64,000 nucleotides of DNA, from the NCBI RefSeq assembly GCF_010550245.1, contig NZ_JAAGLU010000015.1:62001-126000 (forward strand), in the 5' to 3' direction. The notes beneath the pieces were generated by a model. It did no database searches. It worked only from the letters and a program-made list of their open reading frames with translations, and was not told the DNA's origin. Of the stretch, positions 48,201 to 57,563 are shown one piece after another (position 1 is the first letter of the stretch; each line of letters starts with the position of its first letter). The translations under genes were made by a program, and so were the position numbers. This stretch comes from Streptomyces sp. SID12501. GTDB lineage: Bacteria > Actinomycetota > Actinomycetes > Streptomycetales > Streptomycetaceae.

Positions 48201-51200
48201 TACGACGTGGCGTCGTAGGCGGCGTCGGCGTCACGGGAGTGCAGGAGGCGCACTTCGGTCGTGAGGCCGCGGGCGTCGGTGACGGTGGTCTGTGCGGTGC
48301 CACCGACCGGCGGGATGACCGTGGTCCGATCGCCGCCGTAGATCGTCTTCGTGACGTTGAGGACGGCTCCGCCGTCGCCGTTGCCGGCGATCTGCCGTAT
48401 CTCGGTCGCCCGGCCCAGGCCATCGTAGGCGTAACGGTTCTGGGTCTCCACGCTCAGCGCGTTCTCAGGCTTGAACAGGGTCGTGGAGGGGGCGGTGGTG
48501 TCGGTGTAGTAAGTGGCGAACTCCTTGGCTGTCAGGCCGCGTTCGTCGTAGAAGGTGTCCGCCAGCAGTGTTCCGCCGGTCGGACCCGGGGCCTGCGTCT
48601 GCCGGGCTCGCAGGAAGCCGTCGTAGAAGGCGTACGAGGTGTCCTGCGCACCCGAGTTGCCGATGGTTTTGGTGGACACCACGACCGGCTTGCCGTCGGT
48701 GATGGTGTAGCCGAACTCGAAGCTGGGAGTCTGGCTCGTGGTCCGGTCCGCCTGCCACACCTTGGTGGTGCGGCCCAACGCGTCGTAGGCGTAGGTGATG
48801 ACCTTCCCGTTGGTGTCGGTCTCCGTGAGCGGCTGCCCGCGCAGCGTGTCGAAGGCTGTGCTCGATGTCTGCGTGGTCGTGCTGTCCCCGGGCGTGGCGG
48901 GCGGGGTGGTCACCGTGCTGCTCGTCAAGAACCCCGTGGTCGGGACATACGCGGTGGTGGTGGTCCGGCCGTCGGTGCGGGCAGTCCTGGTGAGCGCACC
49001 CGCGGAGGTGACCGTGACGTCGGCGGTCAGGTCGGTGGTGGTCAGCGCCCGTCCGTAGCCGTCGTAGGTGGAGGTGGACTCCAGGTAGACCGCGCTGGAA
49101 CCGCTGTATGTCTTGAGTTTCGCGGTCCTGGTGACGTCACCCTTGGTCGGTGCCGCACCGTACGCCCCGCCGTCGTAGGCGCTGCGGACGTCGGACATGA
49201 CGTCGGCCGGGCGGCTGGTGGTCGCGTCGCACGCCTTGGCGACCGTCTCGACCCGCACCGGGGCGTCCGCGGGGATACCGCCGGAGACGTAGGTGGTGCG
49301 GGTGCACTGGTCGTCGGTTGCGGTCGTCGTGTCGCCGAGGTCCTCGCTCTGGGTGACAAGGCCGGTGGTGGTGTCGTGGGTGTCGGACCCTGAGGTCATC
49401 TGCCACTTGGCGCCCGCGCCGTCATCCAGCGAGGTCCACGACCTGGAGGACGCGGTCCCGGTGAAGTTGGCGGTGACGGTGCCCCAGGTCCGGACCTTCT
49501 TCGCGGTCTGCTGGTACCAGGGCCGAGTCACCGACTTGGAGAGCACCTTGCCGCCGGGGGCGGAGTAGCCGACGGTCTTGTACGCGAAGCCGGCCTGCGA
49601 CTCGTGGTCGGTGATCGGGTCGCCCTCACCCGAGTCGAGGGTGACCGAGACGCTCTTGGTGCCGCCGGAGGAACTCTGACGGTCGCCGTCCATACCGCGC
49701 AGGAAGTACGTGTCCGCCTGCGACTTCATCGCCGAGGCGCCGCCCTGGCCACCGGTGCGTACCCGTACGTGGCCGTAACCGCGCCACTGCGACCAGGTCT
49801 TGGACTTCTCCTTGGTCATCCCGTCGTCATCGTCGTAGTGCCAGGCCGCACCGTCCAGGTAGTCGTACATGGTGACCTGGTCGGGCGAGCCGCCGGTACG
49901 GTCCGTCGAGGTGACCGTGCTCACGACGTACTTGTTGAACCACTGGCGGTCCGGGTCGTCGGTGGAGCTGCCGCCGATGTACTGGGGGAAGCAGCGGGTG
50001 GTGTTGGTCTCCGGGATGGGCAGGGCCGCTGCGTCACAGACCGGGGCCGAGTAGCCGACGTCGATCTGGCCGCCGGACTCGTCCGCGACGGTGGACAGCC
50101 GGGACTTGATGTAGGGGGCGTAGCCGTCGCCGGTCGAGTCGAGACGGTTGGCGAGCTGGGTGTAGGCGAGGGTGACCTTCGGCAGGGTGATCGAGGCCGT
50201 GCCGTCGTAGCCTGTGCGCTCGATGGAGTCCAGCAGCAGCTGGTAGTCGGTGTCGGCCATGCCCCACCGGTGGGTGAGCTTCCAGCCGTCGACGTTGCTG
50301 TAGGCGCCGGACACCAGCACCTGGGTGGTGACGCCGGTCAGCCGCTTGCGGGTGAAGAACGCCGGGGAGGACCGGCCGTTGTCGCAGTCGGTGCCCGCCT
50401 CGCAGTTCAGGTCCCACGGCGTGTCGTACCAGTACTGCGAGCCCGTGGAGATGGACGAGCAGGTGGTCGAGCTGTCGGGGATGCACCGCTCGCTGTTGGT
50501 GAAGTTGACCTTGGCCAGTGCCTTCGCCGAGTACATGGCGGTGGCCTTCAGCCCGTACTCGATCCGGTCCAGCGTCCCGCCACGTACGTACGGGGTGTCG
50601 TCGGCGGCCTTGAGGTTGCGGCCGTAGGAGTTGGTCTCCTTGTCGTAGTAGTACGCGGCCGCGTTGCCGTGCCGGTCCACGACGTAGTCGAGGTTCCAGC
50701 GCCAGCCCTGCTGGCACCAGGACGCCGCGAACGTGGAGGCGTTGCACGGCTCACCGGAGTTGTTGCCGAAGACCGGCACCGTCCACGTCGAGTCGGTGGT
50801 CTCGTTGCCGCTCGCCCAGCCCGGCAGCCTGTTGTAGCCGAAGAAGTACTGCGTACCGTCGGGGGTCGTCACCCGCCAGTACTCGTCGTTGCGCGCCCCG
50901 TTGGACCGCACGTCGGACGTGGAGCCGTAGATCCGGTCGATCTTCGTGCCGTCGTCGTTCTGCAGCTTCCAGGAGTTGGTGCCGTTGGGCACCAACTCTC
51001 CGCCGGAGCCGTTCAGCGACAGCGTGGCGTTGTCGTACGCCCAGCACTGATCGCCCGGCTTGTTCCCGTCGGCGTTGGTCGCCCCGTCGTCCGTGCACCC
51101 CTTGTAGCTGCGCTCGATGAAACCGGGCGCCAGGTCGAAGCCGTCACCGACCCACGACGCCTGGTTGTTGGTGTTCCCCGTCCGGCCGTCGACACCGCCG

Positions 51201-52051
51201 GAGGAGTACGACAGCCCGACCTGCGGAGTCAGGCCACCGGGCACCTGCGGCACCGCCATGTCGTACGACCACGCGAAGGAACCGCTGCTCTGGTCCGTGG
51301 ACCAGGTCGACGAGGCGGCCAGGGACGTGGCCTTGTAGTCACCCTTGTCACTGCTCGCCGAAGCGGTCGCCGCCAGCACGGTCGCGGTGCTAGCGCTGAG
51401 GGCGACCGCCTGCGTGGTCAGCGTCTGCTTCTCGGTGTCGTTGACGGTCTGGACCGGCTGGGTGGTACGGCACTGCGGTTTCTGCGGTGTCGTCAACGCA
51501 CACGCGGGCAGTTGGACGAGGGTCAGCCTGGACGCGTATCCGCCGCCGTACAGGCCCGCGAACGAGGAGTAGTCCAGCCCGGCGCGCACCTTGCCGCCGC
51601 GTTGGGCACCGCCCTGACGGGGAGTCAGGGTGAAGACGGGTCCGTCGACGCCCGTCTTCCGTGCCGCCGCGCGGGACAGCGCGCCTACGGTGTAGGTGCC
51701 GGTGGCCGCGTCAGCGGACCGCTCGACGCGCGTGTCCAGGGTGAGCGGCAGCCCCTTGACCCGGGTCGCCCCCTGCCTCAGCGTCACCGCCGCGGCGGTC
51801 GCCTTCGGCCAGCTGGTGGCCGGCACCTCGGCGGGCGTACGGGGCCCCTTCGTCACCTTACGGGGCACCGCCTTGCCCGCCGGGCCACCGGCGACCGGCG
51901 ACTCGGCCTGCGGCAACGCCGGCTTCGCCCAGCCCTGCGCGACGGCGGGCACGCCCGACGCCTGGAGCAGGGTCGCGGTCAGCACGGCGGCCGTGGCTAT
52001 CGCCACCCGGCGCCAAGGCCTGCCTGTTCTTGCTCGTGATCCGGTCTGCAT
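45221..52051 (-). CDS. Giant secreted Rhs/YD-repeat toxin with HINT pretoxin domain
   Basis: A 2276-residue polymorphic toxin. GGGAG precedes ATG 52051, and an N-terminal signal segment (VAIATAAVLTATLLQASGVP) directs secretion. A SpvB/TcdB-like N-terminal shell with GYASRLTLVQLP and GGLTPQVGLSYSSGGVDGR follows. Then come a long array of YD repeats (YAYDALGRTTKVW, YGYSPRGEPIRVTDP, YDAEGNRLIGR) and the core-closing YDSATGRFLSVDP near residue 1850. Residues about 2035-2182 form a HINT autoprotease: CRNSFDPRTEVLMADG at the start, TTSLHPFWD, and TPVLVHNS at its end. The last 94 residues are the toxic tip, ending LDEFGGLKWIRP; they are possibly a small RNase fold but not recognised. The immunity gene overlaps its stop. 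Confidence 0.92.
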   Translation of the reverse strand: MQTGSRARTGRPWRRVAIATAAVLTATLLQASGVPAVAQGWAKPALPQAESPVAGGPAGKAVPRKVTKGPRTPAEVPATSWPKATAAAVTLRQGATRVKGLPLTLDTRVERSADAATGTYTVGALSRAAARKTGVDGPVFTLTPRQGGAQRGGKVRAGLDYSSFAGLYGGGYASRLTLVQLPACALTTPQKPQCRTTQPVQTVNDTEKQTLTTQAVALSASTATVLAATASASSDKGDYKATSLAASSTWSTDQSSGSFAWSYDMAVPQVPGGLTPQVGLSYSSGGVDGRTGNTNNQASWVGDGFDLAPGFIERSYKGCTDDGATNADGNKPGDQCWAYDNATLSLNGSGGELVPNGTNSWKLQNDDGTKIDRIYGSTSDVRSNGARNDEYWRVTTPDGTQYFFGYNRLPGWASGNETTDSTWTVPVFGNNSGEPCNASTFAASWCQQGWRWNLDYVVDRHGNAAAYYYDKETNSYGRNLKAADDTPYVRGGTLDRIEYGLKATAMYSAKALAKVNFTNSERCIPDSSTTCSSISTGSQYWYDTPWDLNCEAGTDCDNGRSSPAFFTRKRLTGVTTQVLVSGAYSNVDGWKLTHRWGMADTDYQLLLDSIERTGYDGTASITLPKVTLAYTQLANRLDSTGDGYAPYIKSRLSTVADESGGQIDVGYSAPVCDAAALPIPETNTTRCFPQYIGGSSTDDPDRQWFNKYVVSTVTSTDRTGGSPDQVTMYDYLDGAAWHYDDDDGMTKEKSKTWSQWRGYGHVRVRTGGQGGASAMKSQADTYFLRGMDGDRQSSSGGTKSVSVTLDSGEGDPITDHESQAGFAYKTVGYSAPGGKVLSKSVTRPWYQQTAKKVRTWGTVTANFTGTASSRSWTSLDDGAGAKWQMTSGSDTHDTTTGLVTQSEDLGDTTTATDDQCTRTTYVSGGIPADAPVRVETVAKACDATTSRPADVMSDVRSAYDGGAYGAAPTKGDVTRTAKLKTYSGSSAVYLESTSTYDGYGRALTTTDLTADVTVTSAGALTRTARTDGRTTTTAYVPTTGFLTSSTVTTPPATPGDSTTTQTSSTAFDTLRGQPLTETDTNGKVITYAYDALGRTTKVWQADRTTSQTPSFEFGYTITDGKPVVVSTKTIGNSGAQDTSYAFYDGFLRARQTQAPGPTGGTLLADTFYDERGLTAKEFATYYTDTTAPSTTLFKPENALSVETQNRYAYDGLGRATEIRQIAGNGDGGAVLNVTKTIYGGDRTTVIPPVGGTAQTTVTDARGLTTEVRLLHSRDADAAYDATSYGYSPRGEPIRVTDPAGNAWTWTYDLMGRLTDTTDPDKGASHTDYDDRSQATSTKDARGTVLAALYDGLGRQTELRDTSSTGTLRAKWVYDTISGAKGQLTSSSRYSGGQEYKTSVVAYDRLYRPLRSSVTIPSAEGALAGTYLSTTTYNASGTVQGVGYPKAGDLAANTVAYTYEDGTLRPIGVSGPLNLTASTSYSLTGKPLQYSLAANGGKTTYETNTYQWGTQRLDTSRVDRQDVTGVDQYNTYSYDEAGNVLSVRDTSRSGTDNQCFGYDYLGRVKEAWAQSTTGCATAPTTGVLGGPAPYWTSYTYDKVGNRLTETQHGATAGASDTNRTYHYPDPGAVRPHTLGSVDTTVGTVKSTDSFTYDVAGNTRTRLLGNGTSQTLDWDAEGHLTKVTQPVEGSSDKVTDYLYDAEGNRLIGRTPTETTLYLGATEITLAKGATAAKGTRYFDLGGGHQAVQANDGTISFTLADHHGTAQLSVNATTQALTQRRTLPFGGLRGTVPTTWTGTRGFVGGTTDTATGLTHLGAREYDSATGRFLSVDPVFTAGDPQQMNGYTYANNNPLTYSDPAGTEIGSKPNSCQYDVKFCSKHQQKEVGYDAATGTSDYHRGNIYKRAQAKKIWVAAYTPVTNDTYKLQDYWASAMDGEFTNDFWYNPIYENSQKGLRGDACYGREGCRQANLYMLHKGDDADVETAKEIAANYCVSHAEECDEKAAAVARGNVIEDAVNTMFLGYLGGAMGAEGKTARGCRNSFDPRTEVLMADGTTKPIADVRIGDKVIAKDPKTGKRGPRAVTAELLHRDDDLVDLEIRGPDGKTVSVHTTSLHPFWDATTLTWVEAGRLTPGHTLKGADNSQVTLTRVVSRPGTADMYNLTVADLHTYYVLAGQTPVLVHNSSCEGPILTKAQSNQVIERLGYKVTNNNSAGRGAAKIWQNKKAPASERFVTQDMTGHGGGLFKAGPTVESLQTTRSTLRSGSYELDEFGGLKWIRP

Positions 52052-52123
52052 GAGGTCTGTCTTTCTCCCGTTGAGTGCTCCGCGGGCAGCGTGGTACCGC
52101 GCACGGCGGAGCGAAGCAGGTGG

Positions 52124-52166
52124 CCGGGAACGGGCCGGCCGCACGTGGCGGCCGGCCCGTTCCCGG
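52124..52166 (-). terminator. Terminator of the LamG/DNRLRE gene
   Basis: A 19-base perfect GC-rich stem (52124-52142 with 52148-52166) and an ACGTG loop, 13 bases beyond the stop at 52180. It separates that gene from the Rhs toxin gene, so the two are probably separate transcripts or partly read through. Confidence 0.9.
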
Positions 52167-52179
52167 TGGCTGGCCAGAG

Positions 52180-55100
52180 TCAGTCGCCGCTGGGGACAGC
52201 GGTCTCCACGCCCGGCATGCCGACGGCGAGGTGATCGATCTGCGTCTCGGTCAGCGCTCCCTGGAAGACCCAGACATCGGAGAGCGAACCGGGGAAGTAC
52301 TGGCTGGATGTGGTCCCGGTCGTGTCACGGCCGAGCTGCAGGGTCTTCGCGGCCTTGTACGTCAGTACGTCGTCGGCCCACGAGACGGTGTCGGTGCAGC
52401 TCGCGTCGTCCTGCACCCCGTCGTCGTCGGCGTCGGCGCAGGCGGTCTCCTGGAGCTCGCCGTTGACGTAGAGACGGATCTCCTTGGCGAAACCGTCGTA
52501 GACCAGTGCCACGTTGTTCCAGTCGGTGGGGCTGTAGAACATGCCGTTGCCGATGTCGGAGGTGGCGGCGGAGTCGCTGTCGGAGTCGGGCGTGACGATC
52601 CGCCAGCGGCCCGGATCGGTGGCCGGGGTGGTACTGGGTTCGTAGCGCACCGCGAACGCACTCTTCTTGGCCCCGGGCGCGCTCATCACGGTCACCGGGC
52701 TCGTCGGGACGGCGGCGGTCTGGACGAAGGCGCTGACGGTGAAGCTGGCACTGGTGTCGACCGGCACCACAGAGGCCGCGGCGTAATCGTTCGTGCCGTC
52801 GAGGGCGACTGCGCCGTCGACCCAACCCGAGCCGATCTGCGCACCGTTGTAGAGGGTCATGGCGTTGCCGGCCGACGACGCGTCGGGCGAGGTCACCGGG
52901 GTGCCGGTCGCCGACTCGAACTTCCAGCGGCCCTTGACCACCGCGCGCTGCTTGAACAGTTGCTGCACCTCACCGGCGGACACCGGCCGGTCGAAGAGGC
53001 GTACGTCGTCGATCTGGCCGGGGAAGAACAAGGTGGGCACCCCCTGGAACGCGCCGGCGCCGATCTGGAACGCGCCCCCGGCGGACCAGGTCGAGAGCAG
53101 GGTGGTGGTGCCGGCCAGGGTGCCGTTGACGTAAAGGGACAGCTTGTCGGCGACGGTGTCCTGCACGCCGACCAGGTGTGTCCATTCACCGCCGCGCGCG
53201 GTGGTGCCCTCGGGCTGCAGGGCCCGCACCACGGTGGAGTCGGCGGTGTCGGCGCTGTTCTGGTTGAACACCCAACGGTCGTAGGAACTGGAGTAGTACA
53301 GCGCCGGTCCTGTCACCACGTTGCCGATCTGCGAGGCGACGACCGCCGCGCCCGTGGGCTTGGTCTTCGGCAGCTTCACCCAGGCCGCGACAGCGAAGCT
53401 GTACGTGGTGTTGACCTGCGGGCTGCCCGTGGTGGCATAGTCGTCGGTCCCGTCCAGGGTCAGCGCGTTGCCGTCCACCCCGGCCGAGCCCGTCGCGGCG
53501 CCACCCTTGAGGACCGCGGGGCTCACGTCGGCCCGCGCGCTGAGCTCGGTCGCGTCGGCGGGGTCGTCCAGGTGGAAGACCATCCGGGCCGGACGGCCGC
53601 CGCTCGTGTTCGAGGTGTAGAGGCTCGACACCTCAGCCGCCGTCAAGGGCTTCTCGAAGGTCTTCACCTCGTCGATGGCCCCGGGGAAGAACGACGCGGG
53701 CGTGCCGCCCGGGGTGCTGGCGCCGATGAGCATGCCGCGCCGGCCGTTCCACGGCGTGGTGTAGGCCGTGCTCCCGACCAGCGTCCCGTTGACGTAGAGC
53801 TTCAGCAGCTTCTCGCCCAAGGAGTAGACGCCGACCAGATGCGTCCACTCGTTGACCTTGACCCCGCCCGCGGCGGTCGCCATGGCTCGCACCGGAGTCC
53901 CGGAAGCGGTGTCGGAGCTGTACTGGTTGAACACCCAACGGTCATAGCCCTTGGAGTAGTAAAGCTCGAAGCCCGGCTGGTTGTTGCCTCGCTGCGAAGC
54001 CACGATCGCCGCCGCCGCTGGCATCGCCGACGGCTTCACCCACGCCGACACCGAGAAGCTGACGTCGGTGTTGACGGTTGCCAGGTCGGTGTCGGCGTAG
54101 TCGTCGACGCCGTCGAACTGCACCGCCTTACCGAATTTGCCCTCCACGTTCGGCGTCGGACCGCCGTGCATGACCGCGGGCTCCTCGGGCGCACTGCCCA
54201 CCGCCTGAGTGGCTCCGGCTGCCTCGTCCATCGACCAGTTGGCGCGTTCGAGCTGCCCCGACTTGACCCGGAACTGGTAGGTGCGGATCTCGGAGCCGTT
54301 ACCGGCCGCGTCGAAGGACCGCGCCGTGAAGGTGTTGAGACCCGGTTTGAGAGGCAGCACGGGCACGGTCTTCGCCGCTCCGGCCGAGGTGGTGACCGCG
54401 TTGGCGGAGACCGGGTCGCCGTTGACTCCGTACCAGTACTTCGTCACGTCGGTGACGGCACCGGTGATCACGAAGTAGCCGTACTGGCCCACTCCGTCGT
54501 ACCAGGGGTCGTCGGGGTCCTCGGGGTTCGAGGCCGGGTAGAGGACGGAGGAGACGGTCGGGGCCTTCGGCACGCTGGTGTCGTAAACGAAGTAGCAGCC
54601 GGTCGGGTCGCCCGCGGACGACCACGGCGACCACTGTCCGCCGTCGTAGGAGCGGACCATCCAGTTCACCGTCTTGTTGGCGGGGATGGACGACGGCAGC
54701 GTGATCGCGAAGTCCGAGCCGGACTTCTTCGCCGTCGTCCGACCTGACTTCCAGCGGGTGACCACGCCCTTGCCGTCACCAGTGTCCCAACCAGCCCAGA
54801 ACTCGACGGAGACCGAGTCGCCGTCGGGGTCGGCGACGTTGTTGGCGTAGATCTTGCCCAGGGTGCGTACCCTCGCGGCACTGGCGGGCTTCTTGCAGGT
54901 TCCGCCGTACTCCATGGTCAGTTGGGACATCTTGAGCTGGGGTGGCGGGCGGTTGTACTGCACCCGCAGATAGGCGTCGTCGGAGAACCGCTTCCAGGCG
55001 TACTCGTCGGTCTCGCTCGCCGCCTTCAGGCCGAAGGTCATCGTCGACCACTTCTTGTCCGCCGCCAGTTGCACCGCGGACTTCACGTCGAACTCCGCGT

Positions 55101-56523
55101 CCTTCGCGGCGCAGCCGGTGAATCCGTAGGCGAAGGACGCCGTCTTGAGGCGATCGATCCAGAAGCCGTCCGCGTTCTGCGAGTTCCAGGTCGTCGACGA
55201 GGAGATGTCCTTAGTACGCCACAGCTCCACGCTCCGGTCCGAGCAGGAAGCCGACCAGGTGTTGCGGACCACGAACTCCGCCTGCAGCACGGTCCGGCCG
55301 GCGAACTTCGAGGTCGGGATGCGGTAGAAGAGCCGCTTGGTGTCGTACGGCGCGCAGTACGACCAGCCGCAGTAGCCCATGCCCGCGTCCGAGTCGCCGT
55401 TGAACTTCCACTGCGGCGACGACGCCCAGTACTTGGAGGCCATCGTCCACGCCGAGGCCTTCGGGGAGTACCACTGCGGGTCGATGAACACGGGGTACAC
55501 CGTGTCCTCGCCGGTGAGCACGCCGCTGTCCGGTGTCAGCACCAGCGCGTCCTGCGCGGCGGGGACGTCCACGCCGACCGGCGCGACGTTTCCGGACTCG
55601 GCGGCGGTGGCTTCGGGGGCATCCGACCCGCCCTCGTCGGCGGCAGCGGTTTCTGCGGTGCTTTCTGTAGCGGCAGCGTTGGCGGTGATTTTGGTTGTGG
55701 TTGTGGTTGTGGCGGTGGACTTCGCCGTGGTGTCGGGTGCCTGGGTGCTGGAGTCCCACATCACGGGGCGGGGCGCCTCGAACACCGCGCTTCCGGCGCC
55801 CTCGTCGATCGCCGCCAGACCGCCATCCGCGGTCTCCTTCACCTGCATGCCGTCGGCGTCCAACTTCAGCCGCAGCCGGCTCAGTTCATCGCTCGCCGCG
55901 GCCTCGGCCGACTTGACGACCAGGAGTTGGGTGAAGCCGTCCTGCTGCGCCGTCATCCGCAGATCGACGCCAGGCAGCACGTCCGGGTAGGTGACGGTGC
56001 TCCCGTTCAGCTCCGGGGCGGGCAGATCCTCGGGCCAGGACAGCGCCAGTTCACGGCCGTTCTTCAGCATCCGCACCAGCGGTGCCGAACCTCCGCCGGA
56101 GAACGTCAGACCGACGGTCGTGACCTTGGGCACCACCGCTCCGTCCGCGCCGCGGGTCAAGGTGGTGTCGATGTCCCGCCACTCGCCGTCCACCCGGGTC
56201 CGCACCGGACGCAGATGCTCCCGTGCCTCCAGGTGCCCCTCCGGGGTGGCGAACACCTCGCTGCTCTCACCGCGCAACGACGTGATCTCCACCAACTTGC
56301 CGGTGCGCGCGGCCTGGGCCAGCGCCTTGGCGTCTTCACCCGTTCCGTCGTCTGCGACGGCTGTGTCCGCCTTGTCGGTTCCGGCGGCCCCGGAGGCCAA
56401 GGTGTCGGCTCTCTCGTCGGCCACCGCCATGGCGCCGTTGGATACACCCGCCGCAAGCACTATGGCTGCGGAGAACACAACGCCGGCTGTGCGCAGCCGA
56501 CGTCTCCCCCCGTACTTATTCAT
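52180..56523 (-). CDS. Secreted LamG/DNRLRE surface protein upstream of the Rhs toxin
   Basis: A 1447-residue exported protein. GGGGAG precedes ATG 56523. The signal peptide is RRRLRTAG then a hydrophobic VVFSAAIVLAAGVSNGAMA. The N-terminal part (VEITSLRGESSEVFATPEGH and what follows) is paralogous to the protein at 379-3972. A Thr/Ala-rich linker contains a TTTTTTKITA run. A DNRLRE domain begins at VYPVFIDPQWYS. Then Ig-like segments precede three LamG (concanavalin-like) domains, two of which contain the element SYDRWVFNQNS or GYDRWVFNQYS. Such proteins commonly stand directly before Rhs toxin genes in Streptomyces and may anchor or deliver them. No catalytic motif was seen. Confidence 0.88.
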   Translation of the reverse strand: MNKYGGRRRLRTAGVVFSAAIVLAAGVSNGAMAVADERADTLASGAAGTDKADTAVADDGTGEDAKALAQAARTGKLVEITSLRGESSEVFATPEGHLEAREHLRPVRTRVDGEWRDIDTTLTRGADGAVVPKVTTVGLTFSGGGSAPLVRMLKNGRELALSWPEDLPAPELNGSTVTYPDVLPGVDLRMTAQQDGFTQLLVVKSAEAAASDELSRLRLKLDADGMQVKETADGGLAAIDEGAGSAVFEAPRPVMWDSSTQAPDTTAKSTATTTTTTKITANAAATESTAETAAADEGGSDAPEATAAESGNVAPVGVDVPAAQDALVLTPDSGVLTGEDTVYPVFIDPQWYSPKASAWTMASKYWASSPQWKFNGDSDAGMGYCGWSYCAPYDTKRLFYRIPTSKFAGRTVLQAEFVVRNTWSASCSDRSVELWRTKDISSSTTWNSQNADGFWIDRLKTASFAYGFTGCAAKDAEFDVKSAVQLAADKKWSTMTFGLKAASETDEYAWKRFSDDAYLRVQYNRPPPQLKMSQLTMEYGGTCKKPASAARVRTLGKIYANNVADPDGDSVSVEFWAGWDTGDGKGVVTRWKSGRTTAKKSGSDFAITLPSSIPANKTVNWMVRSYDGGQWSPWSSAGDPTGCYFVYDTSVPKAPTVSSVLYPASNPEDPDDPWYDGVGQYGYFVITGAVTDVTKYWYGVNGDPVSANAVTTSAGAAKTVPVLPLKPGLNTFTARSFDAAGNGSEIRTYQFRVKSGQLERANWSMDEAAGATQAVGSAPEEPAVMHGGPTPNVEGKFGKAVQFDGVDDYADTDLATVNTDVSFSVSAWVKPSAMPAAAAIVASQRGNNQPGFELYYSKGYDRWVFNQYSSDTASGTPVRAMATAAGGVKVNEWTHLVGVYSLGEKLLKLYVNGTLVGSTAYTTPWNGRRGMLIGASTPGGTPASFFPGAIDEVKTFEKPLTAAEVSSLYTSNTSGGRPARMVFHLDDPADATELSARADVSPAVLKGGAATGSAGVDGNALTLDGTDDYATTGSPQVNTTYSFAVAAWVKLPKTKPTGAAVVASQIGNVVTGPALYYSSSYDRWVFNQNSADTADSTVVRALQPEGTTARGGEWTHLVGVQDTVADKLSLYVNGTLAGTTTLLSTWSAGGAFQIGAGAFQGVPTLFFPGQIDDVRLFDRPVSAGEVQQLFKQRAVVKGRWKFESATGTPVTSPDASSAGNAMTLYNGAQIGSGWVDGAVALDGTNDYAAASVVPVDTSASFTVSAFVQTAAVPTSPVTVMSAPGAKKSAFAVRYEPSTTPATDPGRWRIVTPDSDSDSAATSDIGNGMFYSPTDWNNVALVYDGFAKEIRLYVNGELQETACADADDDGVQDDASCTDTVSWADDVLTYKAAKTLQLGRDTTGTTSSQYFPGSLSDVWVFQGALTETQIDHLAVGMPGVETAVPSGD

Positions 56524-57002
56524 ATGAACTGCTCCCCGCCAGGCCGCTTTGGGCTTCGCCTGGATGTCTTCGATCAAAAGTTCAGGCTGCAACATAAGGG
56601 GAGCGCCAGCCCGTTTACCAGAGACTCACAAGCGGACAAAGCCCGCAAGATCCACTAACCAGGGAAAAGCCAGGCGTGAATTACTTCACGTTTCCTCTAC
56701 GAATTTTCCACGGTTGAGCACTCGCACCCCTTTTGCCACGCACTCGACGCGTCAACCCCTGAAGAGCGAGCAAACGTCCCCGACTTGCCATGATGTCCTC
56801 GCGAGGAGAGGGCAAACTCCAGCGCAGGTGAGACGGTCGTGGAGTGCGTTGCTGCGGTAATGAGTACGCGCAGGCCCTATTTGACAGCAGCAACGAGGTT
56901 ACGGGAATCGACGAATGCCCGGCGTTGCCCGCATTGCCACCGATGACCGCGCACGCCCGCCCGTCAGGCGGAAGTACGGCAACACGGCCAGCGCGTTCGT
57001 AC
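56524..57002. other. Intergenic region with promoter of the LamG gene
   Basis: No gene could be supported in these 479 bases. The composition is lower in GC between 56560 and 56760. It holds the ribosome site and presumably the promoter of the minus-strand LamG gene. Minus-strand frames across 56681-57268 do not read like protein. Confidence 0.5.
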
Positions 57003-57497
57003 TCAGGTTGAACTCGCAGCGTCGCCCTCAGATCGGAACGACAGCAAGGTCTCCGCGTTGAACGCCGCCCCGTCGGCTGCCTGTTGGTCGGTCGGCGGAT
57101 GGGCGTGGATGAGCTCCTCGAGAACCGGTCGCGGCGGTGCGCGAAAGCGCAGAGAGATGGAGGCCGTGTCGAAGGCTTTGCGTGCGGCCTCGTACCGCTC
57201 GGCGGCCGCAGTCGCCCGGGCGGCAAGCGGCGCATTGTCCGGATCGCTGCCGGCGAGAAGCTCAGCACGAGCGGCGGAGCGCTTGGCTTCGTCGTACTCT
57301 GTGCGCCGCGCTGTGTCGTCGCAGATCTGCAGAACGCGCTCTGGCAGGGAGCGACGGCGCATCGCCTCGGTCAGGTCGGTCGAGTTCGGGGCGGAGATCT
57401 CCGCCCGGGTGGGGATCCTGGTCGCGGCGGCGATGTTCTTCAACCAGAGAATCTTGGTGATGCCGCGCCGCATGAAGCGCTGCTGAGCCACGGGCAC
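57003..57497 (-). pseudogene. Fusion remnant of phage tail tube and tail-assembly genes
   Basis: 164 codons that join two unrelated phage proteins. The first about 45 residues (RFMRRGITKILWLKNIAAAT, RIPTRAEISAP) look like the start of a siphophage tail tube protein. The rest (EYDEAKRSAARAELLAGSD, AFDTASISLRFRAPPRPVLE, IHAHPPTDQQAADGAAFN) looks like the end of a tail assembly chaperone. A deletion between the two genes would produce this in-frame fusion. The next genes upstream in the same orientation are also phage morphogenesis genes, in the expected order. Confidence 0.6.
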
Positions 57498-57563
57498 TCC
57501 GAAGGAGAGAACCGCGCCGGGCTCATCGGCCGGGCGTCCGCGTGGCTCCGCGGTGAGAGGAAT

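Noticed and set aside
56681..57268. A minus-strand frame of 195 codons downstream of the phage remnant
   Set aside because: It is Arg/Pro/Ser-rich and partly antisense or out of frame to the phage fusion; there is no ribosome site or recognisable motif.
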